The notes under the pieces were generated by a model, which was not told the DNA's origin, did not search any database, and saw only the letters and a program-made list of their open reading frames with translations. Shown here one piece after another: positions 7,263 through 19,081 of a DNA stretch of 21,045 nt. The stretch covers positions 8,110 through 29,154 of the forward strand of contig CDMY01000408.1 of assembly GCA_001179505.1 (NCBI GenBank), written 5' to 3'. The position numbers were made by a program, and so were the translations under genes. Positions within the stretch are counted from its first letter, which is position 1, and each line of letters starts with the position of its first letter. Source of the DNA: Vitrella brassicaformis. Taxonomy: Eukaryota > Sar > Vitrellaceae.

Positions 7263-10200
7263 TCAGTCATCTTCATCTGCATCATCGTAGTCGTCACCAC
7301 CGTGTTCCTGCTGCGGGTGTATGTCCTCGTCTATGCCCTCGTCCGCCTCGGGCAGGTCCGCCAGCGGCTGACCCACACCCCGATACACATCCTCTAGCAG
7401 CGAACTGCACACACATACACACACACACACACACATAAATGTGTGTTGCGGTCGGTCGTCTCTCTGCTGCTGTGTCCGGGGCTGTGTGGCTGACCGGTCC
7501 ACATAGGGCCCGAGGGCGATTTTGGCGCCACGCATTTTCTCGATGAGCTCAAAGGCATCATCAAACTTGCGGACGGACGCATAATACCTGACACGGCAAG
7601 AGAGAGAGAGACAGACAGACAGACCGACACACGAGTGGTGGGCTCTGTCGGGACCCTGGGGCGTGGGTGTGTGTGTCTCACTCGATGAGTTGTGCGTATA
7701 CGTCTCCCGCGCGTATGGCTGTCTCGAGGTCAGTCTGACCCAGCAACGCCCGGCACACCTGACAGACAGACACATATGTGTAAGCAGCCACATGGATGGA
7801 TGGATGGCTGGCTGGATGGCTGGCTGGATGGCTGAGTCTGTCTCACTTTGATCATTTCCTGTGGGTCTGATTTCATCATCCTGCGGGCTGACGCAAACCT
7901 GATCCATACCATCCATCCAGCCACCCACCGTATGTGTGTGGCTCCGTTGATTGCGTTGATTGCACCCACCCACTCCACTGACTTGTCGACCAGCTGTATC
8001 CTCCGCTGCAGCGCCACCACGCGTGTATCGTGTTCAATGCCGGGCGGCATGTGTGTGTCCTTGTCGATGCCCAGGGACCTCAGGAAGGCCTTGAGTGCCT
8101 CCTTGAGCAGCCCCGCGGCCTTGTCGTAGTCTCGATACTCGTCCACCTCCACCTGACTGCAGCTGTCGTAGAACTGGCTGAGCTTGTCGAAGGCCTTGGC
8201 CTTGGTGTAGAAGCTGATGATGTTCCTGGTCACCTCGGGGTCCGATTGCCACTCCAGGCCTTGCAGGTAGTTGGCCGCCAAGATGTACACCTCGGCTTGA
8301 CGAGCTGTGCCTACACACACGCACAGACAAAGGGCGGCCATGCGGATGGCCATGCGGCCATGCATGTGTGTGAGGGGGGGGTGTATTAGGGTATGTGCCT
8401 GCGAAGAAGACGATTTTCTGGGTGTCGCCTGCCTTGAGCAGGCTCTTCATGGCCTTGACTTTGTCGCCAGCTTGGGTGAACTTCTTGCATGCGAGCTGGA
8501 AGAGCCCCTGACGCTTGCACACCTTGCCCAGACGACCCAGCAAATCAGACCGGACGTCGGCTGACATCCGGATACACACACGCACACACACACACACACA
8601 CATACACACACAGCTACCAGCCATGCACTCACTCATCCCCAATGGTGGTGGCTGTTGTGTGTCCATCTGTATGCATACCGGAGAGTTGGTTCTTGTCAGG
8701 TGTCATTTTCTCGACCAGGTCCTCGCTGAGCGGCACATCGTGGGCCTCACACAACTCTATCGCCTGAATGCACATCATGGGTTCGCTTCGGTTCGGTTCG
8801 GTGTGTGTCTTGTTCTTGTCTGGCGCCTCGATTGCCTCTCTCACCCGTTCGTATTGCTTGGTGGCGCTGAGGAGCCCGACCGCCTTGTCAGGCTGCTCGT
8901 TGGCTATCAGGAACTCGGCACACCTACACATACATGCGCACACCATCCATCCACTGCTGGTGCGTTTGCGGCCCGGATGAGGTAGGTACCTGGTGAGCAG
9001 CTGCGGGTCGGCCTCCTTGCTGAGCTCGTCTGCGATGCGTCTGAGCCCGTCGACCAGGTGGTGCTCGAGGCATATGTCGACGGCCTTGCGCACCTGGCCC
9101 GCCTTGCTGTACAACACCACAGCCTTGGACGCCTGGCCACGCTGAACACACCAATCCAATCAGCCCACCAACCGACCCTTCCACCCACACACACAGACGT
9201 GCATCGGTGTGTTCCTTTCTATTCAGTGGCCGACGGCTGACGCTTGACGGACGGACCAGTAGGTAGTATCGTGCTGCGGCTGACATTTCCGTGGTGGTGG
9301 ACGAGAGGGCCATGCCCATCAGATCGCTCTCAAGGCCGGCGTCCTGCGCAACCCTGTGCACACAAACAACCGTCACACGCACACAACACACGACATACGC
9401 ACACACAGGGGGGCGGGCATGTGTGTGTGTGTGTGTGTGTGCGGGGATTACCTGATTGCCTGTCTGACGCGCCCGGTCTTGCTGTACCAGTGGATGGCAT
9501 CCTTCGGCCGACCCTCCAACTCCAAATGCCTGGTTGGCGGCGCCGACACACACATACACACACACACATACACACACACATTGATTCCATTCGTGCGACT
9601 TCGGTTCCTTCCCCCATGCGGCGCACTTGGCAAGATGGTAACATGCGGCTGCGTCATTGGTGTCGTTGCAGATCTGCACTGCCGACTTGACGTTCTGACA
9701 CACACAAAGGCGCACATCAGATGGTCTGTGCACCAACCATATGGTCGAGGGGGGCATGTGCCCACCGACCTGGTTGAGGCAGTGCAGGCGGACGAGAGCC
9801 ACCCAGTCGTCAGCCTTGCGATAGTACCGCATCGATCCATCCAGGTCGCCACACGACTCGTAGTAGGACGCCAGCCACCTCCACACAACACACACACCAG
9901 TTCAGTTGAATGTCCTGCCTGACTGAACGGCACGGCGTATGTATGTGTGGTGGCTGACTGAGTGACTGACTGACTGACTGACACACTTGTAGAGGCGTTT
10001 GTCTTCGGCCTGGTCGACGTAGGCGGTGAGTTCTTCCACCTTTCCAGCGGCCTGCAGCATGCGCGGCACCTCCCACGCGTGGACCTGAGCCGCCTCGTAG
10101 TCACTGTGAGTGACACAGAGGGAGGGAGGGGTCCCTATGCACGTGTGTTGTGTTGTGTTGTCTATTGGAGTGAGTGTGGATGTGTGTGTGTGTGTGGATG

Positions 10201-12770
10201 GTATGGCTACGAGATAGCGTCTTGGGTTTGTCCGGTGCTCTCGTGGTACTGTGCTGCGGCGTAGTGAGTGCTGCGGAGGTGAATGCGGTCCTTGTCAGAC
10301 GCGACCTACACACACACACACACACACATGGATGGATGGATGGATAAATGGATGGATGGTGGCCACCACACCATAGAGAGCCCCAACTCACTCACTCAGT
10401 CACCTGCAGTGCCTTGTCGAATTGTGCGCATGTTTGGTGCAGCTGGTTGAGCAGGTCATACCGCCCGCACTGCTCATACAGACGACTCGCCTCATCAACC
10501 AAACCTGCATGCCATGCAGCACATGTCGTGTCACATTATACACACACCATTGCCATTCACCGAGATGCAGCGCCACGACAGCCAGCCTCGCGTCGACTTC
10601 AGGCTCCTCACATTCCCTACACACACGCGCAGAAAAACTGCTAGCTGTCCTCAGCTCTCTCTGCCACCCCCAGGACCGACCCACCTGAGTGCCGCAGCAG
10701 CGGTGGCATGTCCCAGCTCAGCGAGGCACTTGGCGGCCACGTCGAGCCTCTGTGTCTTGACGCACATCTTGGCCATCGACAGCCACACGGTGCGGCTCTC
10801 CACCCCCTGCACTGACCGGTACGCCTCGTCAGTGTTGCCCGCAGCCAAATGGTAAGAGAAATCCATAAGCGCCTCTTAAGAAATCACCACACACACACAA
10901 ACATAGGTGGATGGATGGACGGATGGACGGATGGGTGTGTGGCTGGCTCACTGGCAGTTTTGGCGTCTACGTGTTCCAGGCCAGCGAGGTCCCTGAGTGT
11001 GCGGCGGAGTATGCGTGTGGTGTCGGTGTCCGAACCGCCCGCTCCTGTCATGGGCAGCAAGTACACGAACGGGGCCGCCAGAGCGACCGGCATCAGACAC
11101 ACATCGCCGCTCTCGTCCTCTTGACATGCCACACAATCCTATACCGTCACACACACACACACACACGTGTGCGCCTTTCTCTGTGTGTTTGTGTGTGTGG
11201 TTGGCCCGGCCCACCTGTCTGACAATGCGTCCGTCAGGTGTGACGAAGAGTGTGAGCAGATGGGGGCCGGTCAGGGGCGGGGGCGAGTCCGCATTGGCGT
11301 CATCGGCGGACAGCGTGACGGTCTCACCGACCTGGCAATCAACACAACACACCCAGACAGACAGATCACACAGACAGTGGAACCGTTACACACAGCACAC
11401 TGGTGTTGGGTGTGGTGTACTGTGCTGGTTACCTGGCTGTCAGCGAGACCGTCGCTATCGTCATCCAGCGATCGCTGAGGGGCCATCTCGCACGCCTGAT
11501 CGACCCATCGACCCACCCATACAGCCATCTATCCATCCACACATAGTATAGTCCTCTTCCCTCTCTTTCTCACCATGAACCTGGGGTCTGTGGCGTCCCA
11601 CATGTGCGACACGGGCGCCCACTGATGGCCCACACTATACCTGTAAACAACACGCACACAGAGAGAGAGAGAGAGAGAGAAACAGAAAAAGGTGAGTGTA
11701 TGCCCCATGTCCCGTACACACACACACACACACACACATCCAGCTATACAGCTACACTTGACTGACCTGAGAAATCTTGACTGACCTGAGGAATCTGTCG
11801 GATTCAGCGTCATAGATGAACAGCCGCGGGTCGGCAATCCTGACGTCCCCCTCAGCCGTCACCCCCTGGTCAACCAGCAGGCTCAGCCGCGTGCCGCTGC
11901 AGTTGACTCGCACCGACCGCACGTGGCCCAAGGGCACGCTGCTCCCGCCCGCTGACTCCTCAAATCTACACATACCATCACACACACACACACACAAATG
12001 CACCCGTGTGTGTGTGCTCGGAAGGATTGGAGACATACCGTCTTGGGACTCCCATGGGTTTTGGTTCGGCCCGCGCCAGGTTCCATATCCTGAGGACATT
12101 CTTGTCGGTGCAGGCGGCGAGGTACCCACCGTGAGTATCGAGCAGACGGGGGGCGCCCTCCATCTCACCGCTGAACGTGAGAGACTTCCGCACCGCCCCC
12201 TGCATGACAAAGGGAGGGAGGGAGGGACACATAAGGGATGGCTGGCTGTCGGCCGGGGGCTTCATCACATGCTCGCTTATTAAGTACCTTGACAGAGAGG
12301 ATGTCGATCTTCAGCCCTGATGCGACGTAGATCTGCCGGTCGTCCTTGGATACCTGTGTGTGTGAACATAGAAACGTACCAACAGGGCTGCCTGTGTGTG
12401 TGTGTGTGTGTGTGTGCACATGGACACACACGTACGTGCATTGCGACGGTCCGCACTTTGGGGTACTTGAACGACCCCGCACTCTCAAACTCCAAAGACC
12501 GCTCGTCGACCTCATACACGTGAATCTGACCCACACCCACACACAGCTCTATAGCCATCCACACACACACATAGATACAAAAAAGGAGCAGACCTGCGAG
12601 TTGTTCCAGACGAGGACGAGTGGCGGCCCGACGACCACCCCCTTGATGCGGAACGGGGGCGACACGCACATCGGTGTGTGTGCGGGGGGGCCGTCGGACG
12701 GCGATGCAGCAAAAGTCGGATGGAGCGGCGTCACCATGCGATCGAGCAACACCTTCATCGGACCCACCTG

Positions 12771-12801
<31 letters not shown>

Positions 12802-14526
12802 ACACCAATCACACCAAACACACCAAACACGGGTCCACACGATGCTGTGTGCCGATCTTCCCTCCCTTAATCCATCTGTCTGTACTTGGACAGCGAGTAG
12901 GGGTGGTTTGGCTGAGGCCGTGAGTGGGGTCTCTGCCAGCACTGTGCAGGCGTCCTTGTTGTATGCGAGCAGCAGGTGCTCGCCGGGCCCCCACTGGATG
13001 CCGGCCAGCTGCGGCAGGTGCAGGTGCATCGTCGGCAAAGCCGCCCACTGCTCGTCAGACGTGGACAGACGGTGGTGCAGACTAGACAGGCCGCAACGCC
13101 ACTGATCCATTGACAAACACACAAACAGCACTGCATCAAGGAGAGAGAGAGAGATAAGGTGTGTGTGTGTGTGTGCCTGTACGACTCGGCCGTCTTTGGT
13201 GCCGACGGCCACGACGCGCTTGCGGGGGTTGTAGGCGATGCAGCACGCTTTGTCGCCTGACGAATAATGGACGCAGCACAGACAGACACGAACCGAACCA
13301 TGTGTGTGTGTCCGTTATGCATTCAGACATATAGACATACATACCCGGCAGCCGTGTGCCGGTCTCTCCGTGCAGCGGCAGGAGGAAGTTCTCGTCATCG
13401 ACGAGGTTCCAGAAGCGCACCAGGCTCTCTTGCGACACCGTGGCCAGCACACCAGTGCCCCCACCGCACCCACCACTACCACTCGCCCACACCCCTACAC
13501 ACACACACACACAACACACATGGGAATGGGATGGACGGGGGAGATGAGAGGACGGTTCGTTCATGGCCGACCAGTGATGGTCTCGGGGTTGGGTCCACAG
13601 GAGAGTTTGGTTTTGGTCTCGTTGACGACGGCGCCCTCGTGGTTGAGGTTGAACTGGATCAGCAGCACGCTGCGCGTCACTATCACCACACGGTCGTCGT
13701 CATGCAAATATTCCAACACCGCCAAAGGATGACCCACCTTGTACCTATCACACGGTCGCACACACGCGCCGCGCCTCCCTGTTGGCCCTCTCTCCCTCCC
13801 CCAAGCACCATCTCACCCACCTTTCGGCACACGCATTGGTGTCATCGGCGTGGTAGAGGACGCCCCCCTCGCCCCCGAAGAAGAATGGCGGTGTGGGGTG
13901 GATGTCCCCCGTGTGTGTGTGTGTGCGGAAGACCACGTGTGTCTGGGCGCCGCTCCGGCGATAGTGGCACACGGGGGACGAGTGGCAGCGGCCGTCGATC
14001 TTCCACACGTACACCAAACCTGTGTAGTAGTGTAGAACAACCCAATGACACAGCGAAAGATCTCTCTCTCTCTCTCTCTCCCCTCAGCTGCCTTACCGGT
14101 GGTGTCAGTGGTGACGAGCCGCGTGCCGGCGGGGTTGAATGCGATGCAGCAGATCTCGTCCTTGTGGGCCTCCCTCTCCTCCCGCCAGCCCCCCTCGCCC
14201 CCCATGTCCGTCCAGAAGACCAGACACCCGTCCCGCCATCCCCCCACCAGCAGGTGCCCACCCACCTGGCCTATCGACGGCCGGTGCTTCCTGCTCGACG
14301 GCTGCCACGCAAGAGCTGTGCAGTCGGCAGACGGGCGCGTCAGGGCCACGGGGGCGTTGGATGAGCCTCCTCCGCTGATGAGTGGGTCGCCCTCCTCTCT
14401 GTAGATGGCGAGGGAGTGGTCGGTGCAGGCCACGGCCAGCAGGGGCGGGAGGTCAGGGGCGCGGGACCAGCACGCCGTCACAATGGGTGCGCTCGTGGGC
14501 ACTCGGAAATCAAAATACGTCGACAT
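7263..14526 (-). CDS. IFT140: Intraflagellar transport protein 140 (IFT-A subunit)
   Basis: Exons: 14526-14097, 14019-13821, 13744-13572, 13494-13345, 13256-13183, 13101-12886, 12767-12594, 12525-12436, 12353-12288, 12199-12039, 11965-11786, 11640-11574, 11495-11433, 11331-11215, 11138-10952, 10874-10685, 10616-10561, 10504-10404, 10305-10211, 10103-9987, 9878-9770, 9694-9627, 9529-9452, 9353-9257, 9141-8990, 8923-8845, 8763-8679, 8560-8399, 8310-7974, 7898-7847, 7758-7682, 7587-7495, 7404-7263. Phase is unbroken and gives 1478 residues (human IFT140: 1462). The N-terminal half (to about residue 750) has WD40-type beta-propeller repeats. From about 783 it is helical TPR-like, with family-typical strings such as MAKMCVKTQRLDVAAKCLAE, FTQAGDKVKAMKSLLKAGDT, YILAANYLQGLEW and AIRAGDVYAQLIEYY, and an acidic tail ending DDYDDADEDD. 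Known role: a core subunit of the IFT-A complex for retrograde transport in cilia, so the organism has or had a flagellated stage. The exon at 11138 could start slightly later. One intron is GC-AG. Confidence 0.97.
8311..8398 (-). other. GC-AG intron in IFT140
   Basis: The 88-base intron starts GCACAT after exon sequence TTCGCAG and ends GTGTGTAG. Frame and the conserved protein (IVFFA before it, AEVYILAANYLQ after it) fix the joint, and no usable GT donor exists between them. Both splice junctions read AG|GCACA, a 7-base direct repeat. Confidence 0.8.
11761..11790 (-). repeat. 19-bp tandem duplication covering an IFT140 5' splice site
   Basis: The unit ACTGACCTGAGAAATCTTG at 11761-11779 recurs with one change from 11780. 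On the sense strand this gives two consecutive CTCAG|GTCAGTCAAG donors, at exon ends 11786 and 11767. Only the first keeps frame with the next exon (FLR|YSVGHQW). The second would add 19 bases and shift the frame. Confidence 0.85.
13911..13926 (-). repeat. CA dinucleotide repeat inside IFT140 coding exon 2
   Basis: On the sense strand the exon reads CGCACACACACACACGGG, translated RTHTHTG, with conserved-looking coding on both sides (HVVF before it, GGEGGVLYHADD after it). No splice donor/acceptor pair would remove it in frame. Confidence 0.75.
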
Positions 14527-15617
14527 TGCGAAGTGTGCCGCAGTTCAAAGCTACTCAGTCAGCGCTGCTATACTACATGCAGCCGCCGGGCAAGACACCC
14601 ACACCGCGGCCTGGCCTGATCTCGCCAAGCCTGAAAGACAAGCTTGATGCGCACTCACTCGATCCATTTTTCTGTGTGTTCATCGTGCAATCGTGTGAGT
14701 CATACCGTGAGAAGGAAGGCTCCGTGGCCAGATCTCTTTGGGGAACACTGTTCTCACAAGCTCGCACGATCGTTCACATCTAACATCGGGCATGAGTGAT
14801 ACCTCCAGTGACCAAAATCATGTAGGTGCAACAAAACTCAGTGGGTGCAGTGCGAGAGGGGTTTTGTTGCAGTGCGTTGCAATAGGGAGGTCCGAAGTAC
14901 CCGTCCGAAGCTTCGACCTCGGTCCGTAAATGCACATGGCTCCACTTGACAGGGCACGGGTCGATGAGCATCACACATATGTCGATGAAGAGCTCCGCGC
15001 ACACGGCCACAGGGTGCGTGAGACGACCACACACCCCGCAGACATGTACCACGGGCTCCACATCGACATTTGTGTTTCACCGTACGCCCGACAGGATTCG
15101 TCAGCATCACACACACACACACTTTCCCCCCCGGCAACGCAGTACACACGATGTGTGTATGTGTGTGTGCCCACCCCCGTACAGTACATGGTGTACTTTG
15201 TACCCTGTACCCCTACCACACAACATAACATAGACAGACTGACTGACTGATTTACGGGACAGGCACTCCGCCATCGTCAAGGCCGAGAAAATGAATGCCC
15301 TCCCACGTACCAATGCGAGAGGACTGACTGTACACCCACCTTCCCACCCACCACCCATGTCTGCCTGCCCTGCCTGTGGGAGTGGTGTGTGCCTTTCTTG
15401 TGCGTGCGTATGTACAGCGACTGGAATTCGAGCCATCCATCCATCCCCCATCGATAGTGGGCATCACATCAAAACCGCAAACAAAAAGACAGCACCACAG
15501 CACAGCACAGCACACAGCAGCTCACAGACACATCCAGGCAAACACCGGGGCGCGTCACGCCTGTCTGTCGGTCAGTATGAAATGAATCAACCAACGGTCA
15601 CACAGTGTGTGAGATAT
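14527..15617. other. Spacer between the WDR76-like stop and the IFT140 ATG
   Basis: About 1.1 kb separating two minus-strand genes. It should hold the 3' end of the WDR76-like transcript and the IFT140 promoter. I see no gene with motifs or consistent splicing, and no tRNA fold. It contains short CA tracts (about 15108-15121), a cluster of GTAC tetramers (15179-15210) and CAGCA-type pentamer repeats near 15490-15525. Confidence 0.6.
15490..15525. repeat. CACAG pentamer repeat, 3' flank of the WDR76-like gene
   Basis: Imperfect run ACAGCACCACAGCACAGCAC continuing with further CACAG units. A related pentamer run occurs on the other flank at about 18811-18842. Confidence 0.7.
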
Positions 15618-18469
15618 TCAGTCCTTGGTCGGCGCCCAGATGGCCAGGTTGCCGTAAGAAATCGACGCGAGAATGTCTGAAGGAACCCGCCGGCAGCCAT
15701 GCCACCGAGGAACGCACTCCTTTGCTGCATGGCCCGGTCATGCATGCGTCCCACCCATTGTTTCTCACCGTAGTTGGAGTGGATGGCTGCGAACGATGAA
15801 ATGGTGATGGCATCGTCCTCGAGAGTCTGAGAAGGCAACAATATATCGACACAGACACGAGTGGCGACATTCAAGCGGATTCTCTCTTGGTGTCGATGCA
15901 TGTTTCCACTGCTGACCGACCGACCGCTTTGTGTCCGCCAGGGTGTGCGAATGACGTCACGAAGACCTCCACCTTACGATCCAGAGAGCCGCTCTGCAAC
16001 AACAGAGATAAAGAGAAATGCAAATTCCGCTGCCAAGAGTGCGTATTGCTTACCGTGAAGACGCCCGGAATCCTCGGGTGCCACTTCGGCTGCATGTGTC
16101 CACACACACACAGACACACACACACACAGAGATGCGGCCGCCCGTCTTCTCCTTGTGTTGACACATCTGGGTTGCAGCTTAGCTTACGTCGAAGTCAGTG
16201 ATCCACAGGCCGGTGTTGTTGTTGTGAGCTATGCTGCAGATAGCAAAATGGCAACGCACGTACACACATACACACACGCAGAAAGGCCTCTACCTCCTTG
16301 CTCTCCCCTCTCACCATGCACAGCCCGGGATTTTGGCCTTCTTGTCGAAGAAGTGGAATGAGTTGCCATGCGTCCGCAGATACGCAGACGGCTTCTCCTT
16401 CCCCTCCACTGCACACACACAACGCAATAAACACGCCAAGACAAAGGGGCGATCCACACCTAGGCCTAGCCGCCGCCCATCTCTCTCTTTCTCTCCGGCC
16501 GCGTGCGTACGTACCTCTCCAGTTGTGGGGCATCTGGGGTACGCCGTGTATGTTGTGGATGACCCCATACAGGCTGTCCAGGGTGCTGATGAGCAGCGAA
16601 CGGCCGTCGGGCGAAAAGGACGACGTCTGCACACACACCACACAACACAACACAACACAACACGACACGGACAAGCATGGACACATGCTAGGTGCGGTGC
16701 ATTCATTCATTCATTCATTCATTCGTCCGCTGCGCTGCGTTGTGTGGTCACCCACCTTGACGGCTCGCACAGGACCGAGGCTCCACACGGGGTCTCTAAC
16801 CCTCCTGAGATCCCATATGTGCACCAGACCATCGTTGCCACCTAAACACACACACACACACACGCCGCTGTCTTCACGGATGCGCCCACATGTGTCTGTG
16901 TCTGGTGTGTGGTGTGGTGTATGTCACCTGAGGCGAGTATGTGTGCGTCCCTTGGGTTGAAGGAGAGGCTGCCGACCTTCTTGACGTGCAGCCGGTGGCG
17001 CGTTTTGCTCTTGCTACGCAGATCGGCCACATACACCTCGCCGCGGTCATTGCCAAAGGCTAGAGTGGTGGGAGAGGCCACTGCACACAAACAACAGAGG
17101 AGGAAGCAGCCAAGGGGTCTTGTCTCGGTCACACACACCGTTGTTGCTATTCTTTCTTCTTGTGTGTACCGACCGTCAAGAGCCGTGACCTTAGGCAGTT
17201 CTGCCCCATGGCTCTGCAGGATGGTCTTGTTGCTGCCCACACGACGCCCAGGACCGAAACCATTGCTGCACAACAACTGCACATACACACACACACACAC
17301 ACTGTGCTGTCTGTCTGTCTGTTGACTAACGGAACTGACCGCCAGGTCGGTGACACAGACGGTGCCGTCGTACGATGCCGTCGCCACCTTGGTGCTCGTG
17401 CCGTCCGAACACTCAGGCACCTCACACTGAAGGCAGCACACACAAAACACACACATACACGCAGTCAGGGTGGGGTGGCGAGGATGATTGAGGGGTTCGT
17501 TGCTGACTGCCTGACCACTTTTGCTATGTGGGCTTCGTGAAGGTTCTCCTCGATGTAGTTGTCCCTGCGCAGCAGATGGTACACCGACAGGGCGCCACCC
17601 TTGTTGCCTGCACGCACCATAAATGGATGGATGGATGGAGGACAGGAGACGGCTGTCTGTCTGTGTGTGCTGTTTTGGGTACCGGCCAGCAGGAGGGGCT
17701 CCCTGCTGCACATGCCGAACGAGAAGACCTTATCACCGTCCGGAGAAATCCGCTCTGAACACACCAACAGACATGTCTTGCCTCTCCCCCGCCGCTGTGC
17801 ATGGACGGACGTACCTGGTGCATCGGTCAGCTGCATCCGCTTGATCGTCTCCTCAAACCGCCTCAGCTCTACGTCACGCCGCAGGCTCTCGATATCGACC
17901 ATGTCCCTCTCCCGGGCCCGCACACGGTGGTACAGCGACACCACACCCCCTCCACCATGTGCCTGTCCGCCCTCCCTACCCTTCCTCTGCTGGTGGTGGT
18001 GGTGCGGGTGCGCCCGCGCTGTGCCAATCCCGCCGGCCGCCACGGCACTGCCCCTTTCCTCCCGCTTCTTGACCTCCTCCACATCGTGCTGCTTCTTGCG
18101 CTCCTCCTCTTTGTGGTCCTCCACCTCCTTCAGACGGTCGCTGCGGCGCAGGTTGATCCGGATGGAACTCGGAGGAGCCCTCGCCGCATCACTGGACTGC
18201 TTGCCACTGATGGATGGCGCTGCAGCAGCTGATGCATCGGCTGATGCAGCAGCAGGGGCATCCGATGAGAGGGAGCGCTTCTGACCACGGCGAGAGGGGG
18301 GCTGGGCGGCAGGGGGGGCCGCGGGAGCTCCTGTGGCGGTGTCACCGAGGCGGGGTGACCGCCGTGAGCCGGCGACAGCCTTGGGAGCTGCCGAACGCGC
18401 CCGCTTCTTGTCAGGTTCGTCGGCAGCCGACGCAGCCTGCTCCTGTCCGGTGCCCCTCTTCGACGGCAT
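15618..18469 (-). CDS. WD40-repeat protein of the WDR76/Cmr1 family
   Basis: Fourteen exons: 18469-17815, 17754-17683, 17607-17519, 17426-17340, 17276-17174, 17080-16928, 16841-16756, 16626-16515, 16408-16315, 16233-16188, 16089-16054, 15993-15961 (or to 15925), 15826-15769, 15676-15618, giving 560 residues (572 with the later donor). Residues 1 to about 215 are low-complexity and basic/alanine-rich, with nuclear-type clusters (PDKKRARS, RRSPRLG, INLRRSDRLKEVEDHKEEER). The propeller follows: ERISPDGDKVFSF, ATASYDGTVCVTDLA, LAFGNDRGEVYVADLRS, GGNDGLVHIWDLRR, IAHNNNTGLWITDFD, PKWHPRIPGVF, SGSLDRKVEVF, ending YGNLAIWAPTKD. HNNxTGxW followed by a W-P segment and KVEVF is typical of WDR76/Cmr1, relatives of DDB2. 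By family knowledge, these are nuclear proteins linked to chromatin and DNA damage. The exon 12 donor is ambiguous. Confidence 0.85.
16699..16722. repeat. CATT tetranucleotide repeat in a WDR76-like intron
   Basis: Six consecutive ATTC units lie within the intron between the exons at 16756 and 16626. Confidence 0.85.
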
Positions 18470-19081
18470 TATTCCAAGGACTGATGCGATGATAGCATGC
18501 CGCTACAAGCTGTTGTCACAAGTTGGACTCCAGCGAAGGTCGAATACGGAAAAGTTTCACGCCACTTCTCTAACTCCACTGCGGATCACAAACGCACTTG
18601 ACACACAGATGCACATTGCCCACTCACAGATGACCAACTGCATGTACCCCACCCTCATGCACCCATGGTACATCCACCCACCGCACGGTTCAACATGGAG
18701 GCTCCCTGAATTGAATCACCCCCCCTACATACCACCACACACATTCCCATCCCCTCAGTCTCTCATTCTCCACTATCAAACCAATCAATCGGCCGGCCAC
18801 AGAAGCCCCTCAGCACAGCACAGCACAACACAACACAACACGAGCACGAGAGATAGAGCGAGGTACGAACGCAGCCTCGCTCTCCCATTTGGACGAGTGA
18901 AGCGGCCACACGCATCGCATCCACACCAATCAGTCCACACAACACGGCTTCGCACACAACCGCCATCGGACAAACAAACACACACACAAACACACACACA
19001 CGACTTGACAAAAGAGGCGCTCTGCCTACACTCCACAAACAAACAACCAGACTGAGTCACGACGTGACATGATTGCTCTCA
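18470..19081. other. Spacer between the membrane-protein stop and the WDR76-like ATG
   Basis: 612 bases expected to contain the 3' untranslated region of the membrane gene and the promoter of the WDR76-like gene. No gene is supported. It holds CAGCA/CAACA pentamer repeats at about 18811-18842 and CA/CAAA-rich tracts at about 18969-19001. Confidence 0.6.
18811..18842. repeat. CAGCA/CAACA pentamer repeat, 5' flank of the WDR76-like gene
   Basis: About six pentamer units, first CAGCA and then CAACA in phase, about 340 bases upstream of the WDR76-like ATG. Similar pentamers occur at about 15490-15525 and in an intron at about 16638-16662. Confidence 0.75.

Noticed and set aside
13267-14364. A long open frame (365 codons) on the plus strand
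   Set aside because: It lies antisense to IFT140 exons 1-5, reads through their introns, and its product is rich in H/T/S/R/P from CA repeats. The minus-strand exons splice in phase into a known protein.
17528-18284. Plus-strand frames opposite the first exons of the WDR76-like gene
   Set aside because: They are antisense shadows of a GC-rich, alanine-rich exon. The minus strand has the ATG, splice sites and WD40 motifs.
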